This document shows positions 1 to 9,102 of a stretch of 64,000 nt of DNA, in pieces. The notes under the pieces are model-generated. The model saw nothing but the letters and a program-made list of their open reading frames with translations. It did not search any database and was not told where the DNA came from. Positions within the stretch are counted from its first letter, which is position 1. Each line of letters opens with the position of its first letter. This stretch comes from Bacteroidales bacterium Bact_22 (GTDB lineage: Bacteria; Bacteroidota; Bacteroidia; Bacteroidales; F082), in the NCBI GenBank assembly GCA_001603665.1, contig LUZN01000005.1, positions 21,406-85,405 of the forward strand, read 5' to 3'. The position numbers were made by a program, and so were the translations under genes.

Positions 1-456
1 AAGAAAATCACTTTCACATTCTTAGGCCTGACCGACGTGACTGAGTTCTGGGTCGAAGGTATCGGCAGCAACCGCGGCTTCATGAACGTGGGCATGTGGG
101 AAGCGTCACCCGACAGCGACGGCGAGATGTACCATCTGCTCTGCTATCACGAGGGTAACAACGTGGTGTTTGTCAACCCTGAATACAACGAGTGCAACCT
201 CCCTTACGGCATCGAAGAGAACCTTGTCGAAAACAACATCAATATCTATCCTAACCCTGCAAGTCAAGAGGTTAACATTCTGATTAACAATGGTTTAAAT
301 ATCTCAAGCATTGAAATCATCGACCTCACAGGCCGCGTCATGCTGAAGAGCGAGAAGGCTGTTGGCATCGACATCAGCGATCTCCCTGAAGGCCAGTATT
401 TCGTGAAGATCATCGGTGAGACGACCATCGTTAGAAAACTATTCATCATCAAATAA
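1..456 (+). CDS. C-terminal part of secreted protein with T9SS type A sorting domain (5' truncated by window edge)
   Basis: Frame open from base 1; C-term 'NINIYPNPASQEVNILI...IEIIDLTGRVMLKSEK...DLPEGQYFVKIIGETTIVRKLFIIK' is a typical Por/T9SS sorting domain. Confidence 0.85.
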   Translation, partial: KKITFTFLGLTDVTEFWVEGIGSNRGFMNVGMWEASPDSDGEMYHLLCYHEGNNVVFVNPEYNECNLPYGIEENLVENNINIYPNPASQEVNILINNGLNISSIEIIDLTGRVMLKSEKAVGIDISDLPEGQYFVKIIGETTIVRKLFIIK

Positions 457-468
457 AAATTCGCGATT

Positions 469-1176
469 ATGCAGAAAGTCTGGCGAGCATTCACATCGTT
501 CATCCTCATGCTGACGCTCATCCTGTGCGCCTTTGAGGTCTACAGATGCACGCTCTATGTAATTGATTCAGTCAAAACCGGCACCTATCAGGGCTACCTC
601 TGGCTCGCGATAGGCATGGCGGCGTTCCTCATCTTCACGGCTCTTTTCTTCAAGAAAAACCGCCATCTGGTCTACACCCTGACCCACGAAGGCGCCCATT
701 TCCTTGTCGGAGCACTGTTCCTGCGTCGTAAAATCACCGAATTCAACGCGAAAGCCATCGAATACATCAAATCGGGCGAAAACCTCGGCGAGGTATGGTC
801 GGTGGGCAGCAACAACGTCTTCATGTCGCTGGCACCTTACATGCTGCCTTATTTCACCTTTATATTCGTCTTCATGCGCCTCATGATCAAGCCGGATTGC
901 CTCCCGATAATCGACTTCATCATCGGCTTCACCCTGATGTTCCACTTCGCCTGCTGGAAGAGCTACATGGGCTCATACCAGGGCGACCTTAAGGTGTGCG
1001 GACTCTTCCGCTCGTATCTCTTCATCTGGACTTTCATCTTCTTCAACGTGACGATAATTCTTTATTCGCTCGGCGGCGGGATGACGGCTCCGGTCGACAT
1101 CATCCAAGCTAATGTGAACTGGTTCACCCAGGCCTGGAACGACATCCTTTGGGTAGTATCATTGATAACAAAATAA
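469..1176 (+). CDS. Multi-TM membrane protein with HEGAH (HExxH) motif, M50-like putative membrane metalloprotease
   Basis: ORF 235 aa, hydrophobic segments, 'LTHEGAHFLVG'. Confidence 0.55.
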   Translation: MQKVWRAFTSFILMLTLILCAFEVYRCTLYVIDSVKTGTYQGYLWLAIGMAAFLIFTALFFKKNRHLVYTLTHEGAHFLVGALFLRRKITEFNAKAIEYIKSGENLGEVWSVGSNNVFMSLAPYMLPYFTFIFVFMRLMIKPDCLPIIDFIIGFTLMFHFACWKSYMGSYQGDLKVCGLFRSYLFIWTFIFFNVTIILYSLGGGMTAPVDIIQANVNWFTQAWNDILWVVSLITK

Positions 1177-1187
1177 ATTTTAAATAT

Positions 1188-2825
1188 ATGAAAATCAAAT
1201 ACTTAGCTATGGCAATAGCACTTACTGCAGCACTGTTCAGCTGTGGCGAAAAGCAGGATAAGAAATCTTGCGAAGAGAACTACGAAGCCCTTGCAAATCA
1301 ATATGCTAAGGTGACTTTGACCACCGACATCAGTCATCTCTCCGACAACGAGGTGAAGATGCTCGACTTGCTTTTTAAGGCAGGTAAGATAATGGATAAC
1401 ATCTATTGGACTGAAAACTTCAATGGCGATAAGGACGAGTTCCTCAACGGAATAGAAGACCCGAACGCCCGTAAATATGCCGAAATCAACTACGGTCCAT
1501 GGGATCAGCTCGACAACCGTCGCGTGTTCATCCCTGGTTACGGTCCGAAGCCGGAAGGAGCAGGATTTTATCCTACCGATATGACAAAAGAAGAGTTCGA
1601 CGCTTGGGAAAACCCAGATAAGACCAGCCAATACACTCTGGTGCGCCGCGATGAGAACGGTAACCTCAAAACCGTTTGGTACCATGAGGCATACAAAGAC
1701 GAGATCCGCAAGGCAGCAGAGCTTCTTGTCGAAGCTTCGCAACTCGCCGAGGATAAAGAGTTTGCCGATTATCTGCAATTCCGCGCAGTCGACCTCCTCA
1801 TCGACGACTACTACCATTCAGACATGGCTTGGATGGATGTCCGCAACAACAATATCGACTTTGTGGTAGGTCCTATTGAGAACTACACCGACGGCCTCTA
1901 CGGCTACAAAGCCGCTCATGAGTCGTTTATCCTTATAAAAGATAAGGAATGGACCGAAAAACTTACACGATACGTGGCATTGCTGCCTGAACTTCAGACA
2001 AAATTGCCTGTCGACGACAAATATAAACAGGAAAAACCGGGTAGCGACGCCGATTTGGCAGCCTACGACGTGATTTTCTACGGTGGCGACTGCAATATGG
2101 CATCGAAGACCATCGCCATCAACCTGCCTAACGACGAGAGAGTACAGCTGCAGAAAGGCACCCGCAAGCTCCAGCTGAAGAACGCCATGAAGGCTAAGTT
2201 CGACAAGATCGTCGTCCCGATTTCAGAGGTCCTGGTAGCTCCTGAAGCCCGTCAGAACGTGAAGTTCGACGCATTCTTCGCCAACGTGATGTTCCACGAG
2301 GTGGCTCACGGTATGGGCATCAAGAACACCCTCGACGGCAGCGGCACAGTGCGTCACGCCTTGAAGGAACAGTATTCAGCCATCGAAGAAGCTAAGGCCG
2401 ACATCCTCGGACTGTTTCTCGTGACCAAGCTCCACGAGATGGGCGAATACAACAACAGCACTCTCGAAGAGAACTACACCACATTCATGGCTGGCATCTT
2501 CCGTTCGGTGCGTTTTGGCGCCGCCTCGGCACACGGAAAAGCCAACATGATCGAGTTTAACTTCCTCGCCAACGAAGGAGCCTTCACCCGCGATGAGAAT
2601 GGCCTGTATAACATCGACCTCCCGAAGATGAAGCTCGCGGTCGAGAAACTCGGCGGCGCTATCCTCACGGCACAGGGTGACGGCAACTACGAGTATGTGA
2701 AGGAGTGGATTGCCACCGACGGCGTCATCAAACCAGAGCTCCAGGCTGACCTCGACAAGCTCGCCGGCTGCGGCATCCCGAAGGATATCTGGTACGAAAT
2801 GGGAATGGAATACCTCGAGCGTTAG
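1188..2825 (+). CDS. Exported lipoprotein zinc peptidase, M49 (dipeptidyl peptidase III)-like
   Basis: Lipobox 'ALFSCGEK' after MKIKYLAMAIALTAA; 'FHEVAHGMG' and 'EEAKADI' zinc motifs; internal ATG at 1188 preferred over 1149. Confidence 0.7.
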   Translation: MKIKYLAMAIALTAALFSCGEKQDKKSCEENYEALANQYAKVTLTTDISHLSDNEVKMLDLLFKAGKIMDNIYWTENFNGDKDEFLNGIEDPNARKYAEINYGPWDQLDNRRVFIPGYGPKPEGAGFYPTDMTKEEFDAWENPDKTSQYTLVRRDENGNLKTVWYHEAYKDEIRKAAELLVEASQLAEDKEFADYLQFRAVDLLIDDYYHSDMAWMDVRNNNIDFVVGPIENYTDGLYGYKAAHESFILIKDKEWTEKLTRYVALLPELQTKLPVDDKYKQEKPGSDADLAAYDVIFYGGDCNMASKTIAINLPNDERVQLQKGTRKLQLKNAMKAKFDKIVVPISEVLVAPEARQNVKFDAFFANVMFHEVAHGMGIKNTLDGSGTVRHALKEQYSAIEEAKADILGLFLVTKLHEMGEYNNSTLEENYTTFMAGIFRSVRFGAASAHGKANMIEFNFLANEGAFTRDENGLYNIDLPKMKLAVEKLGGAILTAQGDGNYEYVKEWIATDGVIKPELQADLDKLAGCGIPKDIWYEMGMEYLER

Positions 2826-2837
2826 GAGGAACAGAGC

Positions 2838-3914
2838 ATGACGACGGCGGAAATCATATCGCTGATAGCGACGAAAGAGCTCAACGACCTCGACCTGAGC
2901 GGCATCACCCTCGAAGGGCTTGACTTCGGCGGATGCACCTTGACGAAAGTGAATTTCAAGGGCTCCACGCTGAGACACTGCTCATTCGAAGAGGCGGTGC
3001 TGGACTGCTGCAGTTTTGAGTGTTCGGGTAAGACCGACACCCCTAACCTGCAAAGCGTCTCGTTTAAGAAAGCTACGCTGATCAACTGCCGTTTCCGTTA
3101 CGCCAACATCGCGTGGAGCGACTTCCGCTATGCGCGTATCGACCAGGCCACTTTTGAAGACTCAACCATCGATTTCTGCGATTTTTACCGCTGTTTCTTC
3201 GAAGGCGTGGTGCTGTTTAAACATGCGAAGATAAGCAACTCGAGCCTGTATTACACCTATTTTGGCGACGCCACCAACCTGCGTCGCGAAAACCTCGTCG
3301 ACGGCCGTATCTTACAGCAAAACAAGAAAAACTACACCAAGTTTTTGGTCGACTGGCACACATACGGCACCGGTGTGCGCACCAACGACATGAAGGTCGT
3401 CTCCGACTGGAGTCCCGATGCGGCAGTGAAGGCCCGCTGGTCGGATGCTGAAGATATCTACAAGACTCTCACGGGCTTATGGAATGAGCGCGGCTTCAAC
3501 GCCGACGCCAACTGGGGCTACGTGCAGGGACGGCGCATGGAGCGTCGGCGTATGATGACCGACCTCACCGACAAGAAACTGGGCATCTGGACTAAAATCG
3601 GAAGAGTGTGGCATATCATCGGCAACAGCCTGTCGGACCTGTTTTTCGGATACGGCGAGAGCATGTTCAAGATGATTCTCACCTATATCTTCACGGTGCT
3701 GCTGTTCGCATTCATATTCAGCTCGGAGGTGTCACCGCTTCATTATCTGGAGGCGTTGGGCATCAGCTTGAAAAACATGGCAGGCGTCGACTCGGAAGTG
3801 CTTCACGACGTTTCGCCATTGGTCGACATGCTTAACCTCGTGCAGACCACCATCGGAGTGCTACTTACAGGTATCTTTGGATTTATTTTAGGAAATAAAA
3901 TTAGAAATCAATAG
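2838..3914 (+). CDS. Pentapeptide-repeat protein with C-terminal two-TM (ion-channel-like) domain
   Basis: N-term A(D/N)LxX-type repeats ('LDLSGITLEGLDFGGCTLTKVNFKGSTLRHCSFEEAVL'); C-term TM 'YIFTVLLFAFIFS' and 'VQTTIGVLLTGIFGFILGNKI'. Confidence 0.75.
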   Translation: MTTAEIISLIATKELNDLDLSGITLEGLDFGGCTLTKVNFKGSTLRHCSFEEAVLDCCSFECSGKTDTPNLQSVSFKKATLINCRFRYANIAWSDFRYARIDQATFEDSTIDFCDFYRCFFEGVVLFKHAKISNSSLYYTYFGDATNLRRENLVDGRILQQNKKNYTKFLVDWHTYGTGVRTNDMKVVSDWSPDAAVKARWSDAEDIYKTLTGLWNERGFNADANWGYVQGRRMERRRMMTDLTDKKLGIWTKIGRVWHIIGNSLSDLFFGYGESMFKMILTYIFTVLLFAFIFSSEVSPLHYLEALGISLKNMAGVDSEVLHDVSPLVDMLNLVQTTIGVLLTGIFGFILGNKIRNQ

Positions 3915-3940
3915 TAATATCAAATCAAATTTTAAAAAAA

Positions 3941-6160
3941 ATGAAAAAATTATCAGTGTTTTTTGCCATCATCTTTGCGATGATGGGCATCGTGCGCGCT
4001 GACGAAGGCATGTGGTTGCCAATGTTCGTCGAGCGTTTGAATTATGTCGACATGCAGAAAATGGGTCTCCAGCTCACACCTGAAGAACTCTACAGCATCA
4101 ACAACAGCAGCTTGAAAGACGCCATCGTGGGTCTCTCAAACGGCGCTCACCCACGCGGGTTCTTCTGCACAGGCGAGATCGTGTCGAAAAACAGCTTGCT
4201 TTTCACCAACCACCACTGCGGTTACAGCTCAATAGCCGCCCTCTCGACGGTTGAACACGACTATCTCAACGAAGGATTCTGGGCCAGAAGCTTCGAGGAA
4301 GAACTCCCGGCAGAAGGCGTTTCAGCATCGTTCCTCGTGAGAATGGAAGACGTGACCGAGGCAATCCTTGGCGTCGTCACCGACGACATGGACTACATGG
4401 CACAGCAGCAGGCCATCAACGCCAAGATTAAAGAACTCGAAGAGGCAGCATCGGAAGACGGCAAGCTCAACCCTGTCATCAAAGGATTCTTCGAGGGCAA
4501 CGAGTATTACATGTTCGTCTACAAGACCTACACCGACGTGCGTCTCGTGGGAACAGCACCTCAGTCGATTGGTAAGTTCGGCGGCGACACCGACAACTGG
4601 ATGTGGCCTCGTCACACCGGCGACTTCTCGATTTTCCGTGTCTACGCTGACGAAAACGGCGAGCCGGCCGAGTTCAACGAGAACAACAAGCCTCTCACTC
4701 CTAAGCACTCACTGCCAATCAGTCTCGACGGCGTGCAGCCTGACGACTTCACCATGATCTGGGGCTTCCCAGGCTCGACAGAGCGTTACATGACATCATT
4801 CGGCATCAACTACAACGTCGACGTGTTCTACCCAATCGTTTACGAAGTGTTCAAAGCCGAGACCGACGTCATGGACGAATATATGAAGGTCGACAAGAAC
4901 ATCAACATCATCTACGCAAGCAGCAAAGCAGGTTTGGCCAACACATGGAAGAACTTCGAAGGCCAGATCACCATGCTCCGCAAGAATAAAGTCGCTGAGC
5001 GTAAAGCCGCTCTCGAGGCCGACTTCGCAGAATGGGTCAACGCCAACGAGGAACGCCAGGCCGAATACGGCGAGGTGCTCAGCACTCTCGACGACATGTA
5101 CAGCATGCTGAGCGAGGTGGCAGCCGGACTGTTCTATCCTAACTTCCTGGCACAGCTTTACCCGATGGGAACAGCAACAGAGTTTGTCCAGTACTATCAG
5201 ATCGCAAGCAGCAAGGAGTCAACAAAAGAAGATAAGCTGGCAGCAGCCGAGGCTTTGAAGGAAATCGACGTCGATGCTTTGTTCAAAGACACCGACCCGC
5301 GCGTGCAGAAAGACATGCTCGTGGCAGTGATGAAGATCTACGGCAGTAAGTTCGAAGCCGATGAATGTCCTGCTTTCGTCCAGAAACTCCTGAAGAAGAA
5401 CAAAGGCAGCTGGGAAGCTGTGGCAAACTACATCTACGACAACTCGATGTTCAGCCAGGCCGAGACAATGAAGGCCTTCATCGAGAAACCAAGTGTCGGA
5501 AAACTCAGAAAAGACCCTGCTTTCCTCATGCTTGGTGGCTTGATGAACCAGCTCTACGGCTCAGTTCCGGGCTACAGAATGGCTAACAACGAGATTGCTC
5601 AGGCCGACCATCTCTTCGTGAAGGGACTCCGTGAGTTCTACGCCGAGACACAGCCTGAAAAGGTTCTCTATCCTGATGCAAACTCAACACTGAGAATGAG
5701 TTACGGTTCGGTGAAAGACTATCAGCCGGCCGACGCTATCTCTTACGACTATGTGTGCACCGCCAACGGTATCCTCGAGAAATATATCCCTGGTGACTTC
5801 GAGTTCGACGCTCCTAAGGAGCTCCTCGACCTCATCGAGAAGAAAGACTTCGGTCAGTATGCCGACAAAAACGGCGAACTCATCACCTGCTTCCTGTCGA
5901 CCAACGACATCACAGGCGGTAACTCGGGCAGCCCTATCATGAACGGCAAGGGCGAACTCCTCGGACTCGCTTTCGACGGCAACTGGGAGGCTATGAGCGG
6001 CGACGTTAACTTCGAGCCGAAACTCCAGCGCACCATCAACGTCGACATCCGTTACGTGCTCTTCATCATCGACAAGGTCTACGGCGCAACCAACCTCATC
6101 GATGAATTAGAGATTCACAAGGCAATGCCGGAACCGATTCGCGTTGAAGAAGTGAAATAA
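3941..6160 (+). CDS. S46 family serine peptidase (DPP7/DPP11-like)
   Basis: Signal peptide; 'LLFTNHHCGYSSI' and 'GGNSGSPIMNGKGELLGLAFDGNWEAMSGD' motifs. Confidence 0.93.
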   Translation: MKKLSVFFAIIFAMMGIVRADEGMWLPMFVERLNYVDMQKMGLQLTPEELYSINNSSLKDAIVGLSNGAHPRGFFCTGEIVSKNSLLFTNHHCGYSSIAALSTVEHDYLNEGFWARSFEEELPAEGVSASFLVRMEDVTEAILGVVTDDMDYMAQQQAINAKIKELEEAASEDGKLNPVIKGFFEGNEYYMFVYKTYTDVRLVGTAPQSIGKFGGDTDNWMWPRHTGDFSIFRVYADENGEPAEFNENNKPLTPKHSLPISLDGVQPDDFTMIWGFPGSTERYMTSFGINYNVDVFYPIVYEVFKAETDVMDEYMKVDKNINIIYASSKAGLANTWKNFEGQITMLRKNKVAERKAALEADFAEWVNANEERQAEYGEVLSTLDDMYSMLSEVAAGLFYPNFLAQLYPMGTATEFVQYYQIASSKESTKEDKLAAAEALKEIDVDALFKDTDPRVQKDMLVAVMKIYGSKFEADECPAFVQKLLKKNKGSWEAVANYIYDNSMFSQAETMKAFIEKPSVGKLRKDPAFLMLGGLMNQLYGSVPGYRMANNEIAQADHLFVKGLREFYAETQPEKVLYPDANSTLRMSYGSVKDYQPADAISYDYVCTANGILEKYIPGDFEFDAPKELLDLIEKKDFGQYADKNGELITCFLSTNDITGGNSGSPIMNGKGELLGLAFDGNWEAMSGDVNFEPKLQRTINVDIRYVLFIIDKVYGATNLIDELEIHKAMPEPIRVEEVK

Positions 6161-6191
6161 TCCCTCGCTTCGCTCGGATTAATTGCTGACG

Positions 6192-6260
6192 TTGCGGCGG
6201 CATTAAAGTTCTTAGAGTCCTTAAAGCGCTCAGAGAGCTTAGTGCCGCCGCAATTTTTTT
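6192..6260 (+). terminator. Rho-independent terminator-like hairpin with long loop
   Basis: TTGCGGCGGCA (6192-6202) / TGCCGCCGCAA (6243-6253) followed by TTTTTTT. Confidence 0.65.
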
Positions 6261-6320
6261 AAATGTTTTTGTAAATCTACAAAAAAAATCGTATATTTGC
6301 AAGATTAATATCATCATAAA

Positions 6321-8609
6321 ATGAAAAGAATCTTTGCAATACTCCTCGTTTTCGTAGCATTTCTTGCAAAAGCCCAGACTCCGGGCGAAAATTTCGATGT
6401 CACTCATTACGAGATTCATATCAATAATATCGACTTTACTGGTCATACGATTCAAGGTGAAACCACCGTCACCCTGACAGCCTTAAGTTCGACAAATGTT
6501 ATCAATCTTGAGCTTAAGTCGTTGACAGTCAGCGTTGTAACAGCGACTGGCGCCAGCGTAAGTAATTTTGTGCAAAACGGCGATGTGCTGACGATAAACC
6601 TCTCGTCAGCTTTAGCAGCCAATGCGAGCGCTTCATTCACAATAACTTACGGTGGAAACACCTTCAACGAGAGCTGGGGCGGCGTAATGTGGACTAACGG
6701 CTACGTCTGCAACATGGGCGTCGGATTCGAGTCAATACCGCACAACCTCGGTAAATGCTGGTTCCCATGCGTCGACAACTTCACCGACAAGGCGACATAT
6801 TACCTGTGCGTCGTTGTTCCAAACGACAAAAAAGCCATCTGCGGCGGCAACTTCATCAACACTTACGACAATGGCGACGGCACCACCACTTGGCACTGGG
6901 AGATTCCTCAGGAAGTGGCGACCTATCACGTCTCGTTTGCGGTAGGCGACTACGTCGAGTGGACCGACACCTATAACGGCATCGAGCGCGACATTCCGAT
7001 TACAGTTTATGTAAAACCGAGTCAGATCAACAACGTGCCGGGCACCTTCGTGCATGTGAAAGACATCGCCAGCTTCTACGAAAACTGCTTCGGTCCGTAT
7101 CCTTTCAACCGTATCGGATATGTAGTGACAAGCGTCGGATGCATGGAACATGTCGATAACATCGGCATCACCAGCGGCATCGTGACCGGCAACACCTCTC
7201 AGGAGGAATATGTGGCGCATGAGATGTCGCACATGTGGTTTGGCAATAAAGTCACCTGCTCGACGGCCGAAGATATGTGGCTCAACGAAGGTTTTGCGCA
7301 GTTTTGCGGAGTTTTCTACCGCTCGGCAGTCTACGGCGAGGACGACTTCCAGCAGGCCATGAGCACCAAAATCAACACCATAACAAGCTGGTGCAAGAGC
7401 GAGAACAACTGGATTCCGCTCAACAATATCCCGCAAACCATGACCTACGATGGCAGTGCCGTTTATAACCGCGGCGCTGTAGTCGTCAACACCCTGATGA
7501 ACTACCTCGGCCGCGACACGTTTTTAGCTGCTTTGCGGAGCTATCTCAACGCTTACAACTACAGCGCCGCGTCGTCGGAAGCACTGCGCGACGCCCTCAC
7601 TGCAGCCACTGGCATCGACATGAGCGGATTCTTCGACACCTATGTGTTCACTGCGGGAATGCCGCACTATGGCGTTGATATTCTTAATGTTACACCAAAC
7701 GGGAACCAATACGACGTTACCGTGAGGATGACTTATCAGCACATCGGACCTGAGCATGTCGGACTGAACAATAGGGTGGAGGTGACCTTCGTCGACAACG
7801 CAGGCGAGCTGCAGACTGTGCTGATCAACTGGGACGGAGCGGAGGCTAACTGGACCTTCCCGCTCGACATCAACCCAATAGCAGCATTTGCTGACTATTA
7901 CAACCACTTCCTGGATGCCAAATTCGATAAAAACCTGATGGCTACCACAACCCAGAATTGGTCGGTCAACCAGCAGCTTGCACTTACCGTCAACAGCGTT
8001 GCCGACTCGGTGATGCTGCGCGCCGAAGACCATTATGTGGCGCCCGACAACGACCCTAACATCCCCGCTTTAACGCTTTCTACCAAGCATTTCTGGAATG
8101 TCTTCAGACATGATTTCGGCGATGCCGATGTCACCGGAAAATTCACTTATTCAAACAATGCCAGCATGGACGGCGACATCATCCACACCGAAAACGACTC
8201 GGCGGTACTGCTCTACAGGGCTAACATCCACGATGTGTGGCACAGCATCCCTTACACCCAGCAGGGCAACTGGAAAATCGGCTATTTCATAGTGAGCGAC
8301 CTCCCGAGCGGACAATATACCGTAGGAGCCATCGACAAGACGCAGCTCGGAACAGGCGAATTGTCAGAAGTCGTTGATTTCTTTACAGTTACGCCAAATC
8401 CAGCAAGCGACAGAATCAAGATTAATACCACAATTGAAGATGGTAAAATATTGATAGTCAATAATTTAGGACAAACCATCGGCTCGTTTTCCGTTAAGGG
8501 AAAAGAAATGACAATACCTGTAAGTGATTATAAATCAGGTGTTTACTTCGTATATTTAATGGACGGGAAGAAAAAATTCATTTCGGTAGAAAAATTGATA
8601 AAGAATTAA
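6321..8609 (+). CDS. M1 family aminopeptidase with T9SS type A sorting domain
   Basis: 'VAHEMSHMWFGNKVTCSTAEDMWLNEGFAQF' (HExxH-x18-E); C-term 'FTVTPNPASDRIKI...YKSGVYFVYLMDGKKKFISVEKLIKN'. Confidence 0.92.
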   Translation: MKRIFAILLVFVAFLAKAQTPGENFDVTHYEIHINNIDFTGHTIQGETTVTLTALSSTNVINLELKSLTVSVVTATGASVSNFVQNGDVLTINLSSALAANASASFTITYGGNTFNESWGGVMWTNGYVCNMGVGFESIPHNLGKCWFPCVDNFTDKATYYLCVVVPNDKKAICGGNFINTYDNGDGTTTWHWEIPQEVATYHVSFAVGDYVEWTDTYNGIERDIPITVYVKPSQINNVPGTFVHVKDIASFYENCFGPYPFNRIGYVVTSVGCMEHVDNIGITSGIVTGNTSQEEYVAHEMSHMWFGNKVTCSTAEDMWLNEGFAQFCGVFYRSAVYGEDDFQQAMSTKINTITSWCKSENNWIPLNNIPQTMTYDGSAVYNRGAVVVNTLMNYLGRDTFLAALRSYLNAYNYSAASSEALRDALTAATGIDMSGFFDTYVFTAGMPHYGVDILNVTPNGNQYDVTVRMTYQHIGPEHVGLNNRVEVTFVDNAGELQTVLINWDGAEANWTFPLDINPIAAFADYYNHFLDAKFDKNLMATTTQNWSVNQQLALTVNSVADSVMLRAEDHYVAPDNDPNIPALTLSTKHFWNVFRHDFGDADVTGKFTYSNNASMDGDIIHTENDSAVLLYRANIHDVWHSIPYTQQGNWKIGYFIVSDLPSGQYTVGAIDKTQLGTGELSEVVDFFTVTPNPASDRIKINTTIEDGKILIVNNLGQTIGSFSVKGKEMTIPVSDYKSGVYFVYLMDGKKKFISVEKLIKN

Positions 8610-8671
8610 GATTTTTTCGTAATTTTGCATCGAATTCGAGTTTAATTTTAATTATAAATAACGTTATTTTT

Positions 8672-9088
8672 ATGAATCCAACTCATATTGAACACATTGG
8701 AATTGCCGTCGTAAGCTTAGACGAGTCGATTCCTGTTTTCGAGAAGATGCTCGGAACAAAATGCTACGCCATCGAAGAGGTTAAAGATCAGAAGGTTAAG
8801 ACTGCTTTCTTCAAAGTAGGTCAGACCAAGATCGAGCTTCTCGAGCCAACATCACCTGAGAGCACCATCGCCGCTTTCATCGAGAAAAACAACGGTAAGG
8901 GCGGTATGCATCACATCGCATTTGCAGTGGAAGGCATTGAAAATCAGCTTGCTGACGCCAAGGCAAACGGCTTCCGTCTCATCGACGAGACTCCACGCGG
9001 CGGCGCTGAAGGCCTGACCATCGCTTTCCTGCACCCGAAATCAACAGCCGGTGTCCTCACAGAACTTTGCGAAAATAAGAACAAATAA
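8672..9088 (+). CDS. mce: Methylmalonyl-CoA epimerase
   Basis: VOC-fold ORF 'HIEHIGIAVVSLDESIPVFEKMLG...KGGMHHIAFAVEGI'; next to mmdA. Confidence 0.93.
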   Translation: MNPTHIEHIGIAVVSLDESIPVFEKMLGTKCYAIEEVKDQKVKTAFFKVGQTKIELLEPTSPESTIAAFIEKNNGKGGMHHIAFAVEGIENQLADAKANGFRLIDETPRGGAEGLTIAFLHPKSTAGVLTELCENKNK

Positions 9089-9102
9089 TAAATATTCAGA
9101 AA

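Noticed and set aside
1149-1187. Upstream start (1149) for the M49-like lipoprotein
   Set aside because: Overlaps the previous gene and would precede the signal peptide; ATG at 1188 gives a clean lipoprotein signal.
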